Position numbers and translations under genes: made by a program. The notes beneath the pieces are model-generated. The model was not told where the DNA came from, searched no databases, and was given only the letters and a program-made list of their open reading frames with translations. 64,000 bases of DNA from Lamellibrachia satsuma. Lineage: Eukaryota; Annelida; Polychaeta; Sabellida; Siboglinidae. This document shows, piece by piece, positions 1 to 12,442 of the stretch (position 1 is its first letter; every line of letters begins with the position of its first letter). Where the stretch lies: NCBI GenBank assembly GCA_033239005.1, contig BSQZ01000035.1:124001-188000 (forward strand), in the 5' to 3' direction.

Positions 1-315
1 TTCGCATTTGCATTTGACTCAATTGAAACATTTACATTTGCATTAAAATGCGTTGACATGCATTTGTTAACAATCCATGATCCCACAAGTACTCCTGCGT
101 GCGTGCGTGTGTCTGTATTTATTCAATTGGGAAATGGACTTGTACAAACCGTTTAAGTTACATGTGATTATTTTGTAGATATTGTTGATTTTTAAACATA
201 CAGTGAATTATCCAAATTCACTATCGTTTGTTGTTTTACGAGTTCTGTCATGGTTCATGCGGGGGGGTACTGCCATATCAAAGCGGTGGGGTGTGCCGCC
301 AGATCCCATGAGGCA

Positions 316-318
<3 letters not shown>

Positions 319-371
<53 letters not shown>
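319..371. repeat. (GA)n microsatellite
   Basis: An uninterrupted AG dinucleotide run of about 52 bases. Arg/Glu open frames across it are products of the repeat, not a gene. Confidence 0.95.
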
Positions 372-376
<5 letters not shown>

Positions 377-654
377 AGAAATGTATGGTCATCAAGAGAG
401 AATTATTGAACAATGTATCTAATATCTATAAGTGTAGGATAAGCCCGGGCGGAACGTTTTCATTGGGAAATTTCCTTTTCGATGAAAGAGAGAATTATCA
501 GGTTTAATTGGGGCACAAAGAGAGAAAATTTACATTTTTTCTTCGGACAGAGAGAAAAAAATGGCCAAAAACAGGGGCATTTGCGCGGCACATACATGGA
601 TACCTCAGCATAGGGAGTAACCCCCCCCGGGGGTTCATGGCGCACCAACTCACG

Positions 655-1290
655 TAAATATGTTCTGCTTTGTATCCTGGTAAATAACAACTGTTGACAT
701 TGTAGTATTGACACCATGCTTCGCTAATACCAATAACCGAAAAAAATATGATTTAGCACATGGAGATACTGATTTAATTCATGTATATGTTTGCTAATAC
801 TTCGAATATAAGTGTGTAGTAAAGAAAACATTTTGTACATTGCTGACAGTTCAGAACAGTTGTCAATAAAAGTGTCTTCAACAAAGTAGTCACTTCTATG
901 TTGTACGGCTGAGTCCACGTTATTAAAATATTGCAAATCCGGATCATTATTGTACATAGGCAAATTATGGCTATTATTATTCAAATCAAAACGATTAAGT
1001 AGCTTATTATGTAAATCACAAAACGATATATTCGTAACATCAAACCAGTCATCAGAGATGGCATTGAGGAATTCATAGTCATTTTTTAAATGATTAAATG
1101 GCAGAATAGACGAAATGCATTTAATGCAGTGCCAGTTGGTAATGAGCTCCACATGATTAATTTGCAAATCAGATAAACATTTAGTATGATATACACAAGA
1201 ACAAATGATACAGGTTAAGGAAGTATGCTTATTAATATACTTTTTACATATACAACACTGTTTTGGCGTCATTAAAATATGCTTGAATAA
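655..1290 (-). mobile_element. 5' part of a LINE: PHD-finger region running into an endonuclease start (decayed)
   Basis: The minus strand encodes a zinc-finger segment with spacing C-x2-C, C-x2-C, H-x2-C and a final W-x-C-x2-C, a C4HC3 PHD-like finger, followed by a phrase like LPFNHL. A PHD finger followed by LPF occurs in the N-terminal region of some invertebrate LINEs. Further on, FSLLHTYIRSISKHI leads into an endonuclease-like start, but one extra base in the T-run near 735-742 breaks the frame. Reading on in the next frame gives VIGISEAW, resembling the conserved VIGISETW of LINE endonucleases. The rest of the endonuclease and all of the RT are absent, so this is a dead fragment. The first Met is uncertain: a Met at about 1,270 fits the finger better than the most upstream one. 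Confidence 0.7.
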
Positions 1291-1924
1291 ACATGTGAAT
1301 TGAATCCATGTAAACACAGTGGAAAATAATTTGCAATTACAAAAACATAGCACTATATCATAGCACTTAGCGAACTTGCTGTATACAGTCATAGTTTGGT
1401 GTATACAGGTACTGAGCACTGAAACTGGGTATGTAAGTTCATGACGCCTTATTTGGCATTGTCATTCAATTTGTTAAGAGTCTTGATAACGATTACTTTG
1501 TTCGCAATGTTCTTTATGAGGATGGTCCCATGTGACCAACATTAAACATTTATGTTACCTGCTTGCACGAAACAGTTATATTCAAAAACCAAGTTAGGTA
1601 ATGAAACGTTCCTGTCCGTGAACAATAGAAAGCCTATTTGACATTTAGTATTCATCCGTGTGTGATATGCAATTCTTGATATTTGTTTAGCGTATGATGC
1701 AGATATTAAGGATTACGGACGGCTAGCTCCCGTAGTGTCAAACGTGTGTGTATAAAGCAGCGCTCTGAATAGTGCCACAACAAATAAAACCGAAATTTCG
1801 TAATGCAACACTTTTTTTTGAGATACAAATCTACAAATTCCCTTCGTGGTTCATTATATCGACTAAAACCCAATGTTACAAAATAAAAGGCATCCTGAAG
1901 CCAGTGTTTCCGCACGTGACACCT

Positions 1925-3060
1925 CCACCTTCTCAGATCCTGCGTCTAAACAAGACACCCGTCTCAGACCCTGGATGTACACAAGACACTTCAGTTGTCT
2001 CAAACCTTGGATCGACCATACAGTGATTTTATTTTTGTCCTGATGCGGTTAAATTTCGGCGAAAAAAGAACAACGGTGGTCCAGTACTCTACACTGTGAC
2101 ATCAGGCTGTTCGCACTTTCTCGAGTTAGTGGCAGCGACCAGCCAATAAAAGGCATCCTGAAGCCAGTGTTTCCGCACATGACAACAACTAAGACCTTGG
2201 ATCTACACAAGCCACCTAGGCCATGTCAGCCACCTCCGCCCTGGATTGACCAAAGACACCTCCTTCATCTGAGACCCTGGATCTACCCAGATACCTCCGT
2301 CGTCTCAGACCCAGGATCTACACAAGATACCTCCATCGTCTCAGACCCTGCATCTACACAAGACACCTCCGCCGTTCCACACAATGGATCTACAAAGGAT
2401 ATCTCCGTCGTCTCTGGATCGACCATAGACATCTCCACCATCTCTAACATTGCATCTACAACATACACCTCCGCCGTCTCAGACACTGCAACAACTCAAG
2501 AAGCAACCGTCGTCTCAAGCCATGCATCTACACAAGACACATCCGCCTTTTGAGACATTGGATACCTCCGCGGTCTCAGGCCCTGGATTTATACGAGACA
2601 CCTCCGCCGTGTAAGACCATGGATCTATACAATACACTTCCGTCATCTCACACCCTGAATCTATACAAGATGCCGCCACCATCTTAGACCCTGAATCTAT
2701 ACAAGATACCTCCGTCTTTTCAGATACTAGATCTGCACAACATACCTCCATCGTCTGAGACCGTTGATCTACAGAAGACACCTCCACCGTCTCAGACCCT
2801 GGATCTACCCATGATAACCCCGTCGTTTCAGGACCCTGTATCTATACAAGATACCACCGTTATATCAGACCCTGAATCTACACAGGATACATCCGTCGTC
2901 TCCAGCGTTGGATCTACACAAGATACTTCAGCCGTATCATATCCTGGATCGACCGGAGACACTTCCATCGTCTCAGACCCTGCATCTATACAAGACACCT
3001 CCGCCGTTTCAGACCATGCATCTACACAAGACACCTTCATCGTCTGAGACCCTGGGTCGA
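1925..3060 (+). repeat. 36-bp minisatellite array with an internal unique module
   Basis: About 25-28 degenerate copies of a 36-bp unit with core CTGGATCTACACAAGACACC. A short block (about 1,925-2,025) and a long block (about 2,200-3,060) are separated by a non-repetitive module (about 2,035-2,170). Because 36 is a multiple of 3, several frames stay open and encode 12-residue repeats such as SDPGSTQDTSAV. Openness in several frames and frequent breaks argue against coding. The same unit and module recur inverted at 41,605-42,000. Confidence 0.9.
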
Positions 3061-3317
3061 AACAAGACACGTCCGACTCTGGATCATTCGCCTCGGCCGC
3101 GTGTTTTTTGAGCAGGTAAGTTGAGTAACCATTGGCGAATGTGAACCAATACGGTGCTCTGATTTCATCGTGTGGTGCATACATTACGGACAATCTTTAA
3201 CACGAGCATGTGTTTACTAACACGTTTTATGGAAAAGATGGCGTTTGTTTGGCATTGTTGGAGCAACTAATGACCAACATCAGATACGCGTTTCGCGAAT
3301 GGTATGTAAGCACCCAT

Positions 3318-3372
3318 GTGTGCGTGCATGCGTGCGTGCGTGCGTGCGTTCGTGCGTGCGTTCGTGCGTGCA
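3318..3372. repeat. (TGCG)n-type microsatellite
   Basis: GTGCGTGC-type tetranucleotide run with a few substitutions. No gene signal was seen from here to the LINE fragment beginning at 3,945. Confidence 0.85.
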
Positions 3373-3944
3373 TGATAATTATGTGTTTAAAATATATAAC
3401 CATAGTGAAAATGTTTGCATGCACTTAGCTGGTAACAGGTCATCAACACTTGCCAACTTGGAGGCTGGAGACGGGATCTCGGTGATTGCGGTAAGACAAT
3501 GAAAACAAACATGTTTTATAGTAGATCCAGTTTATTTAAATAGGGTGCAACTAGACATTTACATGTAAACTATAAACTTATGCAATTATATCTTTGCAAT
3601 TAAGTTCTAAAAACGATCAATGATATCAGGGTAAGATTCCAGATTAAGCTACCAGTACTTGTAAAAGTTAATTATATGTTGTAGTTATGTTGTCGGTAGT
3701 TTTATGCATATAAGCTAAGCTTATACTTTGGATCGTAAATTCAACACAAACAAGGAAATAAGACTTTAAATTTAGACTGCACACATGTGAAGTTCTCATA
3801 AGGACTGTAAAGGTTGCTATAATCTATATATCACATTGTGTAACAAACTTACCTTTACCATATTGTATTCTTCGCCGAAGTTACGGCAGTTGCAGCGAAA
3901 TGTTGCCGATTATGTTTATGCCTTAATTTATGCATCATGACATT

Positions 3945-4615
3945 GTTACCTTTATTATTATTATTTTATCGGAATTTATATAGCGCCCGCATCCAATTAA
4001 GATAAAATGCTCTCAGGCGCTTTGCATGAAACTACATAAATTAAATAACACTATAAAATGCATAAAATGCATAATTTACATAAAACTGCATAAATTAAAT
4101 AAACTATAAAATATAGATTATTTTAAAAGTAGATAGTGTAAGGAGCTGATTTAAATATTAAAACATAAATAAACACAGATATTACACTTATAGTACACAC
4201 TTGAATAAAACATGTCATTAAAACGAGAGCGTGACTCAATCACGTCAGTCATATGCCAGTTTAAACATATGTGTTTTAAGTGTCTCTTGAAAGAGCTGAT
4301 AGTGTTCAGTTGTTTAATGTTCTCAGGCAAGTCGTTCGACAGTATGGCCGCGTGTCGGCTGAAACAACGTTCGCCATAAGTTGCAGTCCGTGGCACAGGT
4401 ACGACGAGAAGTGACTTCTCCGTCGATCGCGTTGGTTGATGTTTCTGCACAATGCCACTCATGTATGCCGGTGCCAATCCGTTGAGCACTTTATACGTGA
4501 AGGTGTTAACCTTTAAGCGGAGCCGGTATTTCACCGGAAGCCAATGTAGCTCACGTAACACAGGTGTTATGTGTTCGCTCTTGCGTGAACTGATGACTAG
4601 GCCTGAGCCTACATA
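3945..4615 (-). mobile_element. 3' end of a CR1-like LINE (RT C-terminal region and 3' tail)
   Basis: The minus strand encodes LRELHWLPVKYRLRLKV, then NGLAPAYMS, RTATYGERCFS and SNDLPENIK. These are landmarks of the region after the RT palm in CR1-type LINEs. Downstream on the minus strand, the 3' end carries a GCGCC motif and an AAT-type tail (3,949-3,969). The N-terminal RT and endonuclease are missing, as expected for a 5'-truncated insertion. A related copy lies at 6,840-8,035. Confidence 0.8.
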
Positions 4616-4735
4616 CTGCGGGCCCGGGCCGGGCCTGGGCAGAAAACAATTTAAACACATCGGGCTTGGGCCGGACCTGGGCTTAGTGTGAGCGGGCCGG
4701 GCCGGGCCTGGGCTAGGCCTGGACATAATATAAAT
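4615..4735. repeat. GC-rich GGGCCGGGCCTGGGC-type repeat
   Basis: A short island of near-repeated CGGGCCGGGCCTGGGC units in otherwise AT-rich DNA, abutting the LINE fragment. Confidence 0.8.
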
Positions 4736-4779
4736 ATTCATACAAAACACCGATTATTACTTTTTATTGAGACCTTGCA

Positions 4780-4890
4780 AGGAATCTAATGGCCCCATAA
4801 GTTCACTTGGCTGAAGGTAGCCAGCCCCAAATGTTTACTTTAGAAATATTTGCAGAGGCAATCAAGCCATGATTACCCATCAACTTATCA
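4780..4890 (+). repeat. Dispersed repeat, third copy of the 35.3/39.9-kb family
   Basis: A stretch with CACTTGGCTG, GCCAGCCCCAAAT, TTTGCAGA and CCATGATTACC in order closely resembles 35,275-35,360 (same strand) and 39,950-40,050 (opposite strand). Nothing recognisable is seen between here and 5,270. Confidence 0.7.
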
Positions 4891-5270
4891 CCCTTTACCC
4901 TACCAGTGGACATTCTACTGTCTTCCTCCAAACATTGCTCACCTGAATGACCTGCCCACTGCCAAGTGCGCACTAGGCCACTAGCTCACTACCCAAATTA
5001 GTTGGTAATTGGTGTTTCTCCCCAGTCCTAATTCATTCACACTTGTACTAATTCACACATGTCTGAACCTGTATGTCTAGTGACTACAGGCCTGCTGGAA
5101 ATGCCACTGGATGTCAGTGCCAGTGGGTGACACTTAATGTTATGGCTTGCATATGGGTTAAGTCAGGGTTAGATAAACAAATCTCCTACCCTAACCATCA
5201 GCCAATACATTAAAACCAAATATAACAAATATTATCATATTTAATAGTAATGACACTAAGAAGTTTTTCT

Positions 5271-5572
<302 letters not shown>

Positions 5573-6394
5573 ATGAAGTATTTTATGCGAAACTAATATG
5601 TGATGCCTTCTGATCATAATGCATTCAAAATATATTCGTTGGAAAGTTTATTTTCGGGAAACCTGTGATTTCGTGAAAACAGTTTTAACACATTTTGTAA
5701 TGCATCATATCTTAAATTTGGTCTCCTATACAAGTAGCACCACGAACCTCAATTTATTTGGCTCCAGTGCTGTGAAACTAATGTTGTGAAACAGCCATCT
5801 CATTGAACTGAATGTTCTCGACGATCTCACCGAACACTTCTGCTATTACGGTCACGGCTACAACGATACTGAGCCCCACTCAGCGTCCTGGTCAGGGCAG
5901 TCGGTAACCGCCGTCGAAGGCCACGAGAAGACGTTCGAGCGCCAAGTAGCCATGATCCTACAAGAAGCGTAGAAGATTGTATGGCTGACAAGGAATCGGT
6001 TGTAGAGCAATAAAGCCACCGATACTTTTCTATAAGAAACGAACTGCACAAGACTGATTTCCTGCCCATTCTCACAAGAAGCAATGTGACCAATTGCAGC
6101 CTCTGATTCATAGATCAAATGGCTTGCAATAAAAATTGCCAAGTCCACAGTTGTCTACGCATACACTTCCCTTCCAACAACTTTGAACGACAACGTTGCT
6201 GCCACCATTTGACAAGCAGAGCATATATGCTGAATACAATTGTCAACACAGTGAATGGGGCTACCACGTGCAGCGTAGACGGACACGCGCTCATTGGATG
6301 GGCCACAGTACGACCCTAAGGAGTCAGCCTGCTTCCACTCGATGTGCTGGAATAACTGTTTCCTCGATCTCAACATTGTCTATCGATTGCTGAT

Positions 6395-6600
6395 CTCTTC
6401 ACCATGCAAAGTAACACCCATCACGTGTAAACCTGTGCAGTGGTCGAATTTCCACAAAGCAAATTGGGAAATATTCCAACTGTTGACCAACGATGCCACC
6501 CGACGATTACCCAAAACACCCTATTTTAGGCGGATATAACAAGAACTACATGTGCCGTGCTGGGTGAATGTGAACAACTATTCAACGAAAACGTCGGCTC
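6395..6600 (+). mobile_element. LINE fragment, endonuclease-RT linker region
   Basis: Encodes WSNFHKANWEIFQLLTNDA, then a stop, then VPCWVN. This resembles the linker between endonuclease and RT in several LINE clades (a 'W.F.KADW' phrase followed later by 'IP.W'). Nothing was recognised on either strand between 5,830 and 6,395. Clade not assigned. Confidence 0.45.
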
Positions 6601-6839
6601 ACAGAACATGATACGATACGATACGACTTTAGTATCCAATAAAACATTTGATAATTGGCTTCTGCTTGCTGATCATCATATGTAAAGAGGATGAAATGTT
6701 AGGTAAACATGGAGTCGGCTATATCGACTTCGCTGATTCTAGCCACAAAGCGTTGCAGACGCTCAGCATACTATATAACAAGTAGATCAACATTAAAAGT
6801 AGGAGGTTCCTCTGTAGCTGTTTCTCAAAACCCGATCGT

Positions 6840-8035
6840 GACTTCAGTAGACGCGTATCAAAAGAATGATCTGATCTTCATAGACATTTTGGCATTTCTG
6901 GCACAGCTCTTCGGTGGTTTAAATCATATTTTTCAGACAGACACTAAAACATTAACATATCTGGCACACTATCTTGCCCACAACACCTTCCATTCGGAGT
7001 GCAGCAATGATCCGTCCTTGGCCCTGTTCTGTTTAGCTTATATGCTGCGTCTCTTAGCCAAGTCATTACTAACGAGAATCCCAGTCGTCACCTGTATGCC
7101 GATGATACTCAGGTTTACATATCACTTTCGCAATCAAATGCACACGAATCTGTTTCGTCCTTAAGTGATTGTCTTACTGACATCATGTTTTGGATGGAAT
7201 CTAGTAAGGTAAAATTTAATCCAGATAAAACAGCCCTTATTATTATTGGCATTAAACAACAACGAAATAGGGTCATCAGCCATTTTCTAGTTAAACTGCA
7301 TGGCAGTGATACATTCCCATCAGATACTGTTCGTAATGTAGGTGTTGTCTTTGACAGTGACTCAACTTTCGACAGCATATTTCTCAAGTATGTAAATCCT
7401 GTGTTTCTATCATATACTTGATATATTATTAACAACACTAATAAGAGCCGCCTTGACTATGGTAATTCACTGCTAAATAACAATTCTAAAAGAGACATGG
7501 CTAAACTTCAACGAGAAAAAATTATCTTGCACGTGTGATACTCAGGGCGCCTCACTTTTCATCATCACTACCTCAACAGGTTTCCTTTTATTTATCGAAT
7601 TAATTTGTTTTAAGCTGTCCACTCTTACACATCGTGTTCTATCTACACAAGAACCACCCTACTTGGCATCTCCCGCATCTTTCAAATATCCCTAGGCAGC
7701 TCAGATCATCAATTTCACAACAACTTATTGTGCCTAAAACAAAACTTAACTTGGGCAAACGTGCTTTCTCTGTCGCTGCGCCTAGGGTCTGGAATGAACT
7801 CCCAATCACTAAGAAAACATTTGAAACTACAGCTGTCTTCCGAAAAAACTCAATACATATTTATTCCAAATTGCTTTTCCACCATAGATATTCGGTTGTT
7901 CCTCGTTCGGATAATAACTTTTGCGCGTCCATGTTCACAATTATGCTTAGTCATTCTGTTTTGCTGCGCCTCTGAGCTCAGGGTCCTGATGATATAGGCG
8001 CCATAGCAGTTAATCATTATTATTATTATTATCCA
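6840..8035 (+). mobile_element. CR1-like LINE, RT to 3' tail, frameshifted
   Basis: RT pieces appear in order across shifted frames: an acceptor-like LFSLYAA... region, [13 protein letters not shown] with the catalytic YADD intact, then [16 protein letters not shown], typical of the RT palm and thumb. A later segment reads KRAFSVAAPRVWNELPI, the conserved C-terminal block of CR1-type elements. The element ends with GGCGCC and an (ATT)n tail at about 8,012-8,032. Several frameshifts make it inactive. It lies within the inverted RING-pseudogene block and has no partner at the matching place of the 26-30-kb copy, so it probably arrived after that duplication. Confidence 0.75.
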
Positions 8036-9215
8036 TGGAAGGCTCACAGCGTTGACACCGACTGTTCGAGAGCCTTCTCATATGAGCAATTAATCATCAC
8101 CTTATAGACACTAAAATATGGTAGCCCAGGCTCAAACAACGTACACCCTGATTTCCCAATACGTGTTAGCAAGCTTGCCAAGTAATGGCCAGTTTGCAGA
8201 ATAATAAAATGTTATGTTGAACACAAACATATAGCATGCAGGCCCGCTCCCAGAGCTTAGAAAATTGTGGTTCGGGAAATTTCGATTTTTGTGTGTAATC
8301 TTAATTAAGTTACGATAATAAACACGAAACGCGCAAACAATCACTTGGGAGTCACGTGATGATTTTATGAAAATGTTGCAGTTAAAATGTTCTATCAAAA
8401 ACAGGGGTTCGTTCAAACCTCCGAAACTTCCCACAAGGCGGGCCTGCCTCTGCACACAACACTTTAACCATCCTTTATCATTTGCTGATGTTCAGTGAAT
8501 TAGGATTATATGATATAAGAAGTGGCATATAATCTTCTAGACAATGGATTCAAACACGCAGATTGCATGCCCCAAAAAGCCAAATACTGTGATCAGGCCA
8601 TTTTAAAACAAAACAATAAAATAATTGTGCTGATGTGATATTTTGTGTTGAGTTACATGTAGCACACACATTGTTATGATGTAGGCACAACATTGATGTA
8701 TGCGAATTGTTCACCACCTACATATAAACTAGACGTGGAGAAAATAGTTTTTCACCACGAGGCGCCAACAAAATGATTTCTTTCAACGATTCATCAAACA
8801 TTTTTATTTCATACAATCATCAAGTAGCTATGATGCTAGTTAGAAAAAGGGCTACCCAAGTGTTCAAAGTAGTAGAGGTGGAGGGGGGAGAGAGATATAA
8901 TACGAACATGTGCTTTATATTTTGCATTATAAGATTAATGATCTGATGGCTGCCTCTGAACTTTATATTTTATTATATTCATTTGTTTCATATTTGCGAT
9001 TAGATTATATTGCAATAAAACATTATTAATGATAATATATTTGGTTTTGAGGCATTTGATGTCAAACAAAGTATTATTTGTTTCATGTCTTAATTTATTA
9101 TTTACATAAAGTTAGTGTAAAATGTCGTCCCCTTTTAAATGATGCGTTCAAAGTAGCTTAAGTTAAAGGGCTACTTTGAAAATCATGAAATAGGTACATA
9201 GCTCATTTAAGACTA
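8036..9215. other. No recognisable feature
   Basis: AT-rich sequence with only short broken open frames. No domain, splice-supported exon or clear repeat was seen. Confidence 0.5.
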
Positions 9216-9219
9216 GTGT

Positions 9220-9490
9220 AACCCCTGTCTAACACAAGGTAAACGCTGTAGGCCTTGCTGGCGCTGACAGAATAAAAAACGGACATAATATTGTTGGATA
9301 TGGTTCTCAATGATGCCGATGATTAGGTCCTATGTTCAAGATCTACACGGCGTTATTATTTTATGTTGCCAAATGCATCTCCAGAACCATATCGCTGTTA
9401 TTCACCAGTGTCCACATGGCGGTGGCGTCTCAGCGCGATATTTTGATTTTCACAGAGAGAAACCGTCTTTGCTGTAGGTTCTCACACTGA
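9220..9490 (+). repeat. Block matching 29,020-29,260 in inverted orientation
   Basis: Landmarks such as CGGACATAAT, GATGCCGATGATTAGG, GCCAAATGCATCTCCAGAACC and CCAGTGTCCACATGGCGG recur as reverse complements at 29,020-29,250. It is part of the large inverted duplication carrying the RING gene. Confidence 0.85.
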
Positions 9491-9524
9491 TTTGCAAGTC
9501 TGCATGACACTACGTAAGACAAAG

Positions 9525-9724
9525 GAGATCCGACCCCGCGGTCCCACCATCGGAGATCTGACCCCGCAGTCCAACCATCGAAGATCCGACCGCTTGGTCC
9601 AACCATCGGAGATCATCCGCGCAGCCGCTCTCTACAATATGGCCACCGGGGAATCGCTCTCTACGATATGGCTATCGGGGAGCTTCTCGTCGCGTTATAA
9701 TCACCAGGGAGCCGTTCTCTACTA
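9525..9724 (+). repeat. GC-rich minisatellite, first half
   Basis: Two unit types: GATCCGACCCCGCGGTCCAA-like units (9,525-9,615), then CTCTACGATATGGC...GGGGAGC units (9,630-9,724). Both recur inverted at 28,545-28,720 and 27,740-27,960. The array resumes at 10,748 after a transposon insertion. Confidence 0.85.
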
Positions 9725-10747
9725 CAGTCGAGCCTCGTTATAACGCGTTACTCGGGGTCCACGACTTCGGACCGCGCTGTAAGCGAGGCGCGTTAGATGT
9801 TCTCATATGTGCCACCAGGGAGCAACTAAACAACAGCGATCGCCGCCCGCTGCACCAAGTCCATGAATGCTATCGAAGCCCCGTGTGCTTGCAGCACTGT
9901 CTTATACGCCAACATGCAGTTTATGGAACTTATTAAACTTATTATACCAGCATCAAAGTGTATCATTTTTAAATGTCACACCCTGTTGATTCTTGAACTG
10001 AATAAAACACATGTGCGTATACCGTTATGCCTTATGGAATAGATCTACTACGATGATGATGTACTGGACCAATAGGCCTACGAATCGAAAATAATAACCT
10101 GGATCTGAGCAGCCGAAAACGTATATGATTTGACAAATGTAGCATGTAATATGATAAAACACAGAAAACGACAATAGGTAGAATTAATAATTGTTTCACT
10201 TCGTCTTTCAACCGATCTCGACCAAAGCATAAATTTATTACGCACCACGTAACATTGATTAATCGTTTCATATGCGGATGACGAATTCGTATTTTCGCGC
10301 ACCAGTAGACCCTTGGGTTAGGAATTTGGCATGTTGGTTTCGCGTCGCGAAAACAATTAAATTTACAATGTAATTGAAGCATGTCATTTCACCCAAGTGT
10401 TATGTTGATATTGCATACTAAATGCATTTAAAACTGTTTATCTGATTCTTACGCATGGCGTATTTGTGAATCTCGATTGCAATTTACAAACCGTCGAAGA
10501 GAAGCCAGCGATGGGGACATCGACAGCGATTGATGTCGGCGACAGCGCAAAACAAACAACACGTTGATAACTCATTCATTGACATTGTTCGCCTTAAGTT
10601 TCTTGAGAATTGTCAAAGCAATTCTAAGTAGGTTTAACCAAGCCCATTTAGTATTTCCCCCTGGCGGCAGAAAATCGGGGTCCACGACCGACCGCGTTAT
10701 ATCCGAATCCGCGTAATGACGGGGAGCGTAATAACGAGGCGCGACTG
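9725..10747. mobile_element. pogo/Tigger-like non-autonomous DNA transposon (MITE)
   Basis: Starts CAGTCGAGCCTCGTTATAAC; the right end, read as reverse complement, starts CAGTCGCGCCTCGTTATTAC. These are imperfect terminal inverted repeats of the pogo/Tigger style, and similarity (GGGGTCCACGA) continues inwards. TA flanks both ends (9,723-9,724 and 10,748-10,749), the target-site duplication of the Tc1/mariner superfamily. No transposase frame is present in the 1,023 bp, so it is non-autonomous. It splits a minisatellite that is uninterrupted by this element in the copy at 27.7 kb. Confidence 0.85.
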
Positions 10748-10860
10748 TATATGGTCGCCGGGGAGTCGCTCTCTACGGGATGGCCACCGCGAAGCCGCAC
10801 CTACGGTACGGTCACCGGGGAGCGGCTTTCTACCGTATGGCAGCAGGGAGCCACTGAATG
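10748..10860 (+). repeat. GC-rich minisatellite, second half
   Basis: Units such as CTCTACGG.ATGGCCACCG and GGGAGCCG continue the array interrupted by the MITE. The sequence beyond (10,880-11,090) matches the reverse complement of about 27,380-27,590. Confidence 0.85.
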
Positions 10861-11093
10861 AAAAAACATCTGAAAATTGCTAAGATAATGTTAACAGAGA
10901 TTTCAAAAGACCAGGGGTAAACAGCCAAGAGTGGGAGAGAATGGTAGCGACAGATGACTCGTAGTGAAGGCCGAACAAACTAAGTGATGTGACACCCACC
11001 CCGCCAGTGACTACGGGGGAAGAATAAGTGTGGGTTGTTAGTTTCGTAACAGTGAGTGAGATATCATATAATATGTTAACAATAATATTTCCA

Positions 11094-11257
11094 GGAGGAA
11101 CGAGAGAGGGTTAAATTTACAGCAGATCGACCTGCTGCCGATATCTCGGTACACAGGCCACGGCAGCAGTAACACTAATTGTAGAATCTGCTGCTGTGAA
11201 TACGAGAGTGGCGACACACTGCGGGGCCTTCCCTGCTGCCATTTTCCACATTAAAAA
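11094..11257 (+). pseudogene. RING-H2 gene copy, RING exon (broken)
   Basis: After a TTTCCAG acceptor the sequence aligns with the intact exon 27,185-27,373, reading LQQIDLLPISRYTGHGSS and then NCRICCCEYESGDTL. An 8-bp deletion just after the acceptor shifts the frame. A 2-bp loss in the T-run of the His/Phe stretch leads to HFPH and a stop. The segment encoding the next Cys residues, the W and the donor is deleted. The partial RING could not bind its second zinc. Confidence 0.85.
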
Positions 11258-12361
11258 ACACATGCTCCATTTTATTTTCTTCATTACATCTATGCTGATA
11301 ACGAAGTTGACAGAGTCCGAAACATCCAAGTAGCGTTATATTACATGTCTCGTAAAGGTCCCTTCTCAAGTCCCATTCCAAATTCATTTTGCAAAATATC
11401 AAATATATCTAGTATCCACAGCAACATGCTAGCTCATTTGTACTTCATTAATTGAAGTGGAAATGGAAACGCGGAAACTCATGAAAATTAATTTCATCAT
11501 TGGAGAAATGTTGTAACTTTGTCATGTGATCGGCAAGACGATGGAAATCGCGTCTATGATCGGTATTGACCCGCAAAGTGTTTACCATTTTGAATATCTA
11601 GTATTTTGAATCTTACCAGATCTAATGACAAAAATTCAATTATTTCGATGATTTAAAAAAAAATGCGCATGTTTCATCAAATCGACTGCGAATGTTACGT
11701 AAACTAATCACACACGACAACGCAACAAGCCGGATTCGGGATAGGCTAATTAGTTGTAAAAATTGCTAAGATGTTTCAATTGTATTCAATTTGTCTACAC
11801 TGCTATCAATCTGGAAGCCGAAACAAAAGTGCAATGATGTAGATTTTAAAGAACAGCTAAGATTAAAAAGCTCGTTTTTGGGAGACTAATTTGGAAAATA
11901 TAGTTTGTCTGGTAGAAAGTGAACGAACATTTATATATTTTACCATAATAATTATAGAAAAAAGCATTCGCATGCACACAGTATTGTCCTCGTTTGAAGT
12001 ATTATATACATTGCTCTAATACCTTTAAGGAGGTTCTTATTATTAGGGTTTAAGTTTCTTTCTGAACACGTCAAATCAAATCAAATTAACTTAGACACCG
12101 CATCTCTAAAACATAGAGTGTTTACATTACATCAATGGATAATTTAAGTCAATACATACTCGCAATACGTATAGTATAATAATATATATAATACAAATAT
12201 ATACATAAATGAAAATGAATGAATATATAAACAAAATGTGAAGTGAGGAAAGCTTCCTCCACTTTCTGAGAATTGTTTCATGCATGGAACTATGTAAAAA
12301 AAATACGTGTAAGATAAAAGTTGCTTCGTTTTATGCAACGCTAATTGTTGTATCTTTTCAG
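11258..12361. other. Pseudogene intron and block matching 26,730-27,180 inverted
   Basis: Non-coding. Patches such as TGATAACGAA near 11,300 and TCAATTAATGAAG-type sequence match the reverse complement of the intact gene's last intron. No independent feature was seen. Confidence 0.5.
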
Positions 12362-12442
12362 GAGAGTGACACCTGTCTTGTATGCAGGAAAGGTATCAAG
12401 AGAGAACTGAATATCACACCACCAGCGCCACCCTTCACTTGA
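12362..12442 (+). pseudogene. RING-H2 gene copy, last exon
   Basis: TATCTTTTCAG acceptor, then ESDTCLVCRKGIKRELNI and ending PPFT-stop, 27 codons, the same length as the intact exon 26,647-26,727. The invariant Pro of the RING CP-x-C is Leu here (TCLVC). The frame is open, but the upstream exons of this copy are broken. Confidence 0.85.

Noticed and set aside
2167..3047. Ser/Thr-rich repeat protein (SDPGSTQDTSAV units)
   Set aside because: The 36-bp array is open in several frames on both strands, with breaks; the same array occurs inverted elsewhere as a repeat.
5827..6390. Several overlapping minus-strand frames of 63-96 codons
   Set aside because: They overlap one another in different frames, match no family I know and have no splice signals.
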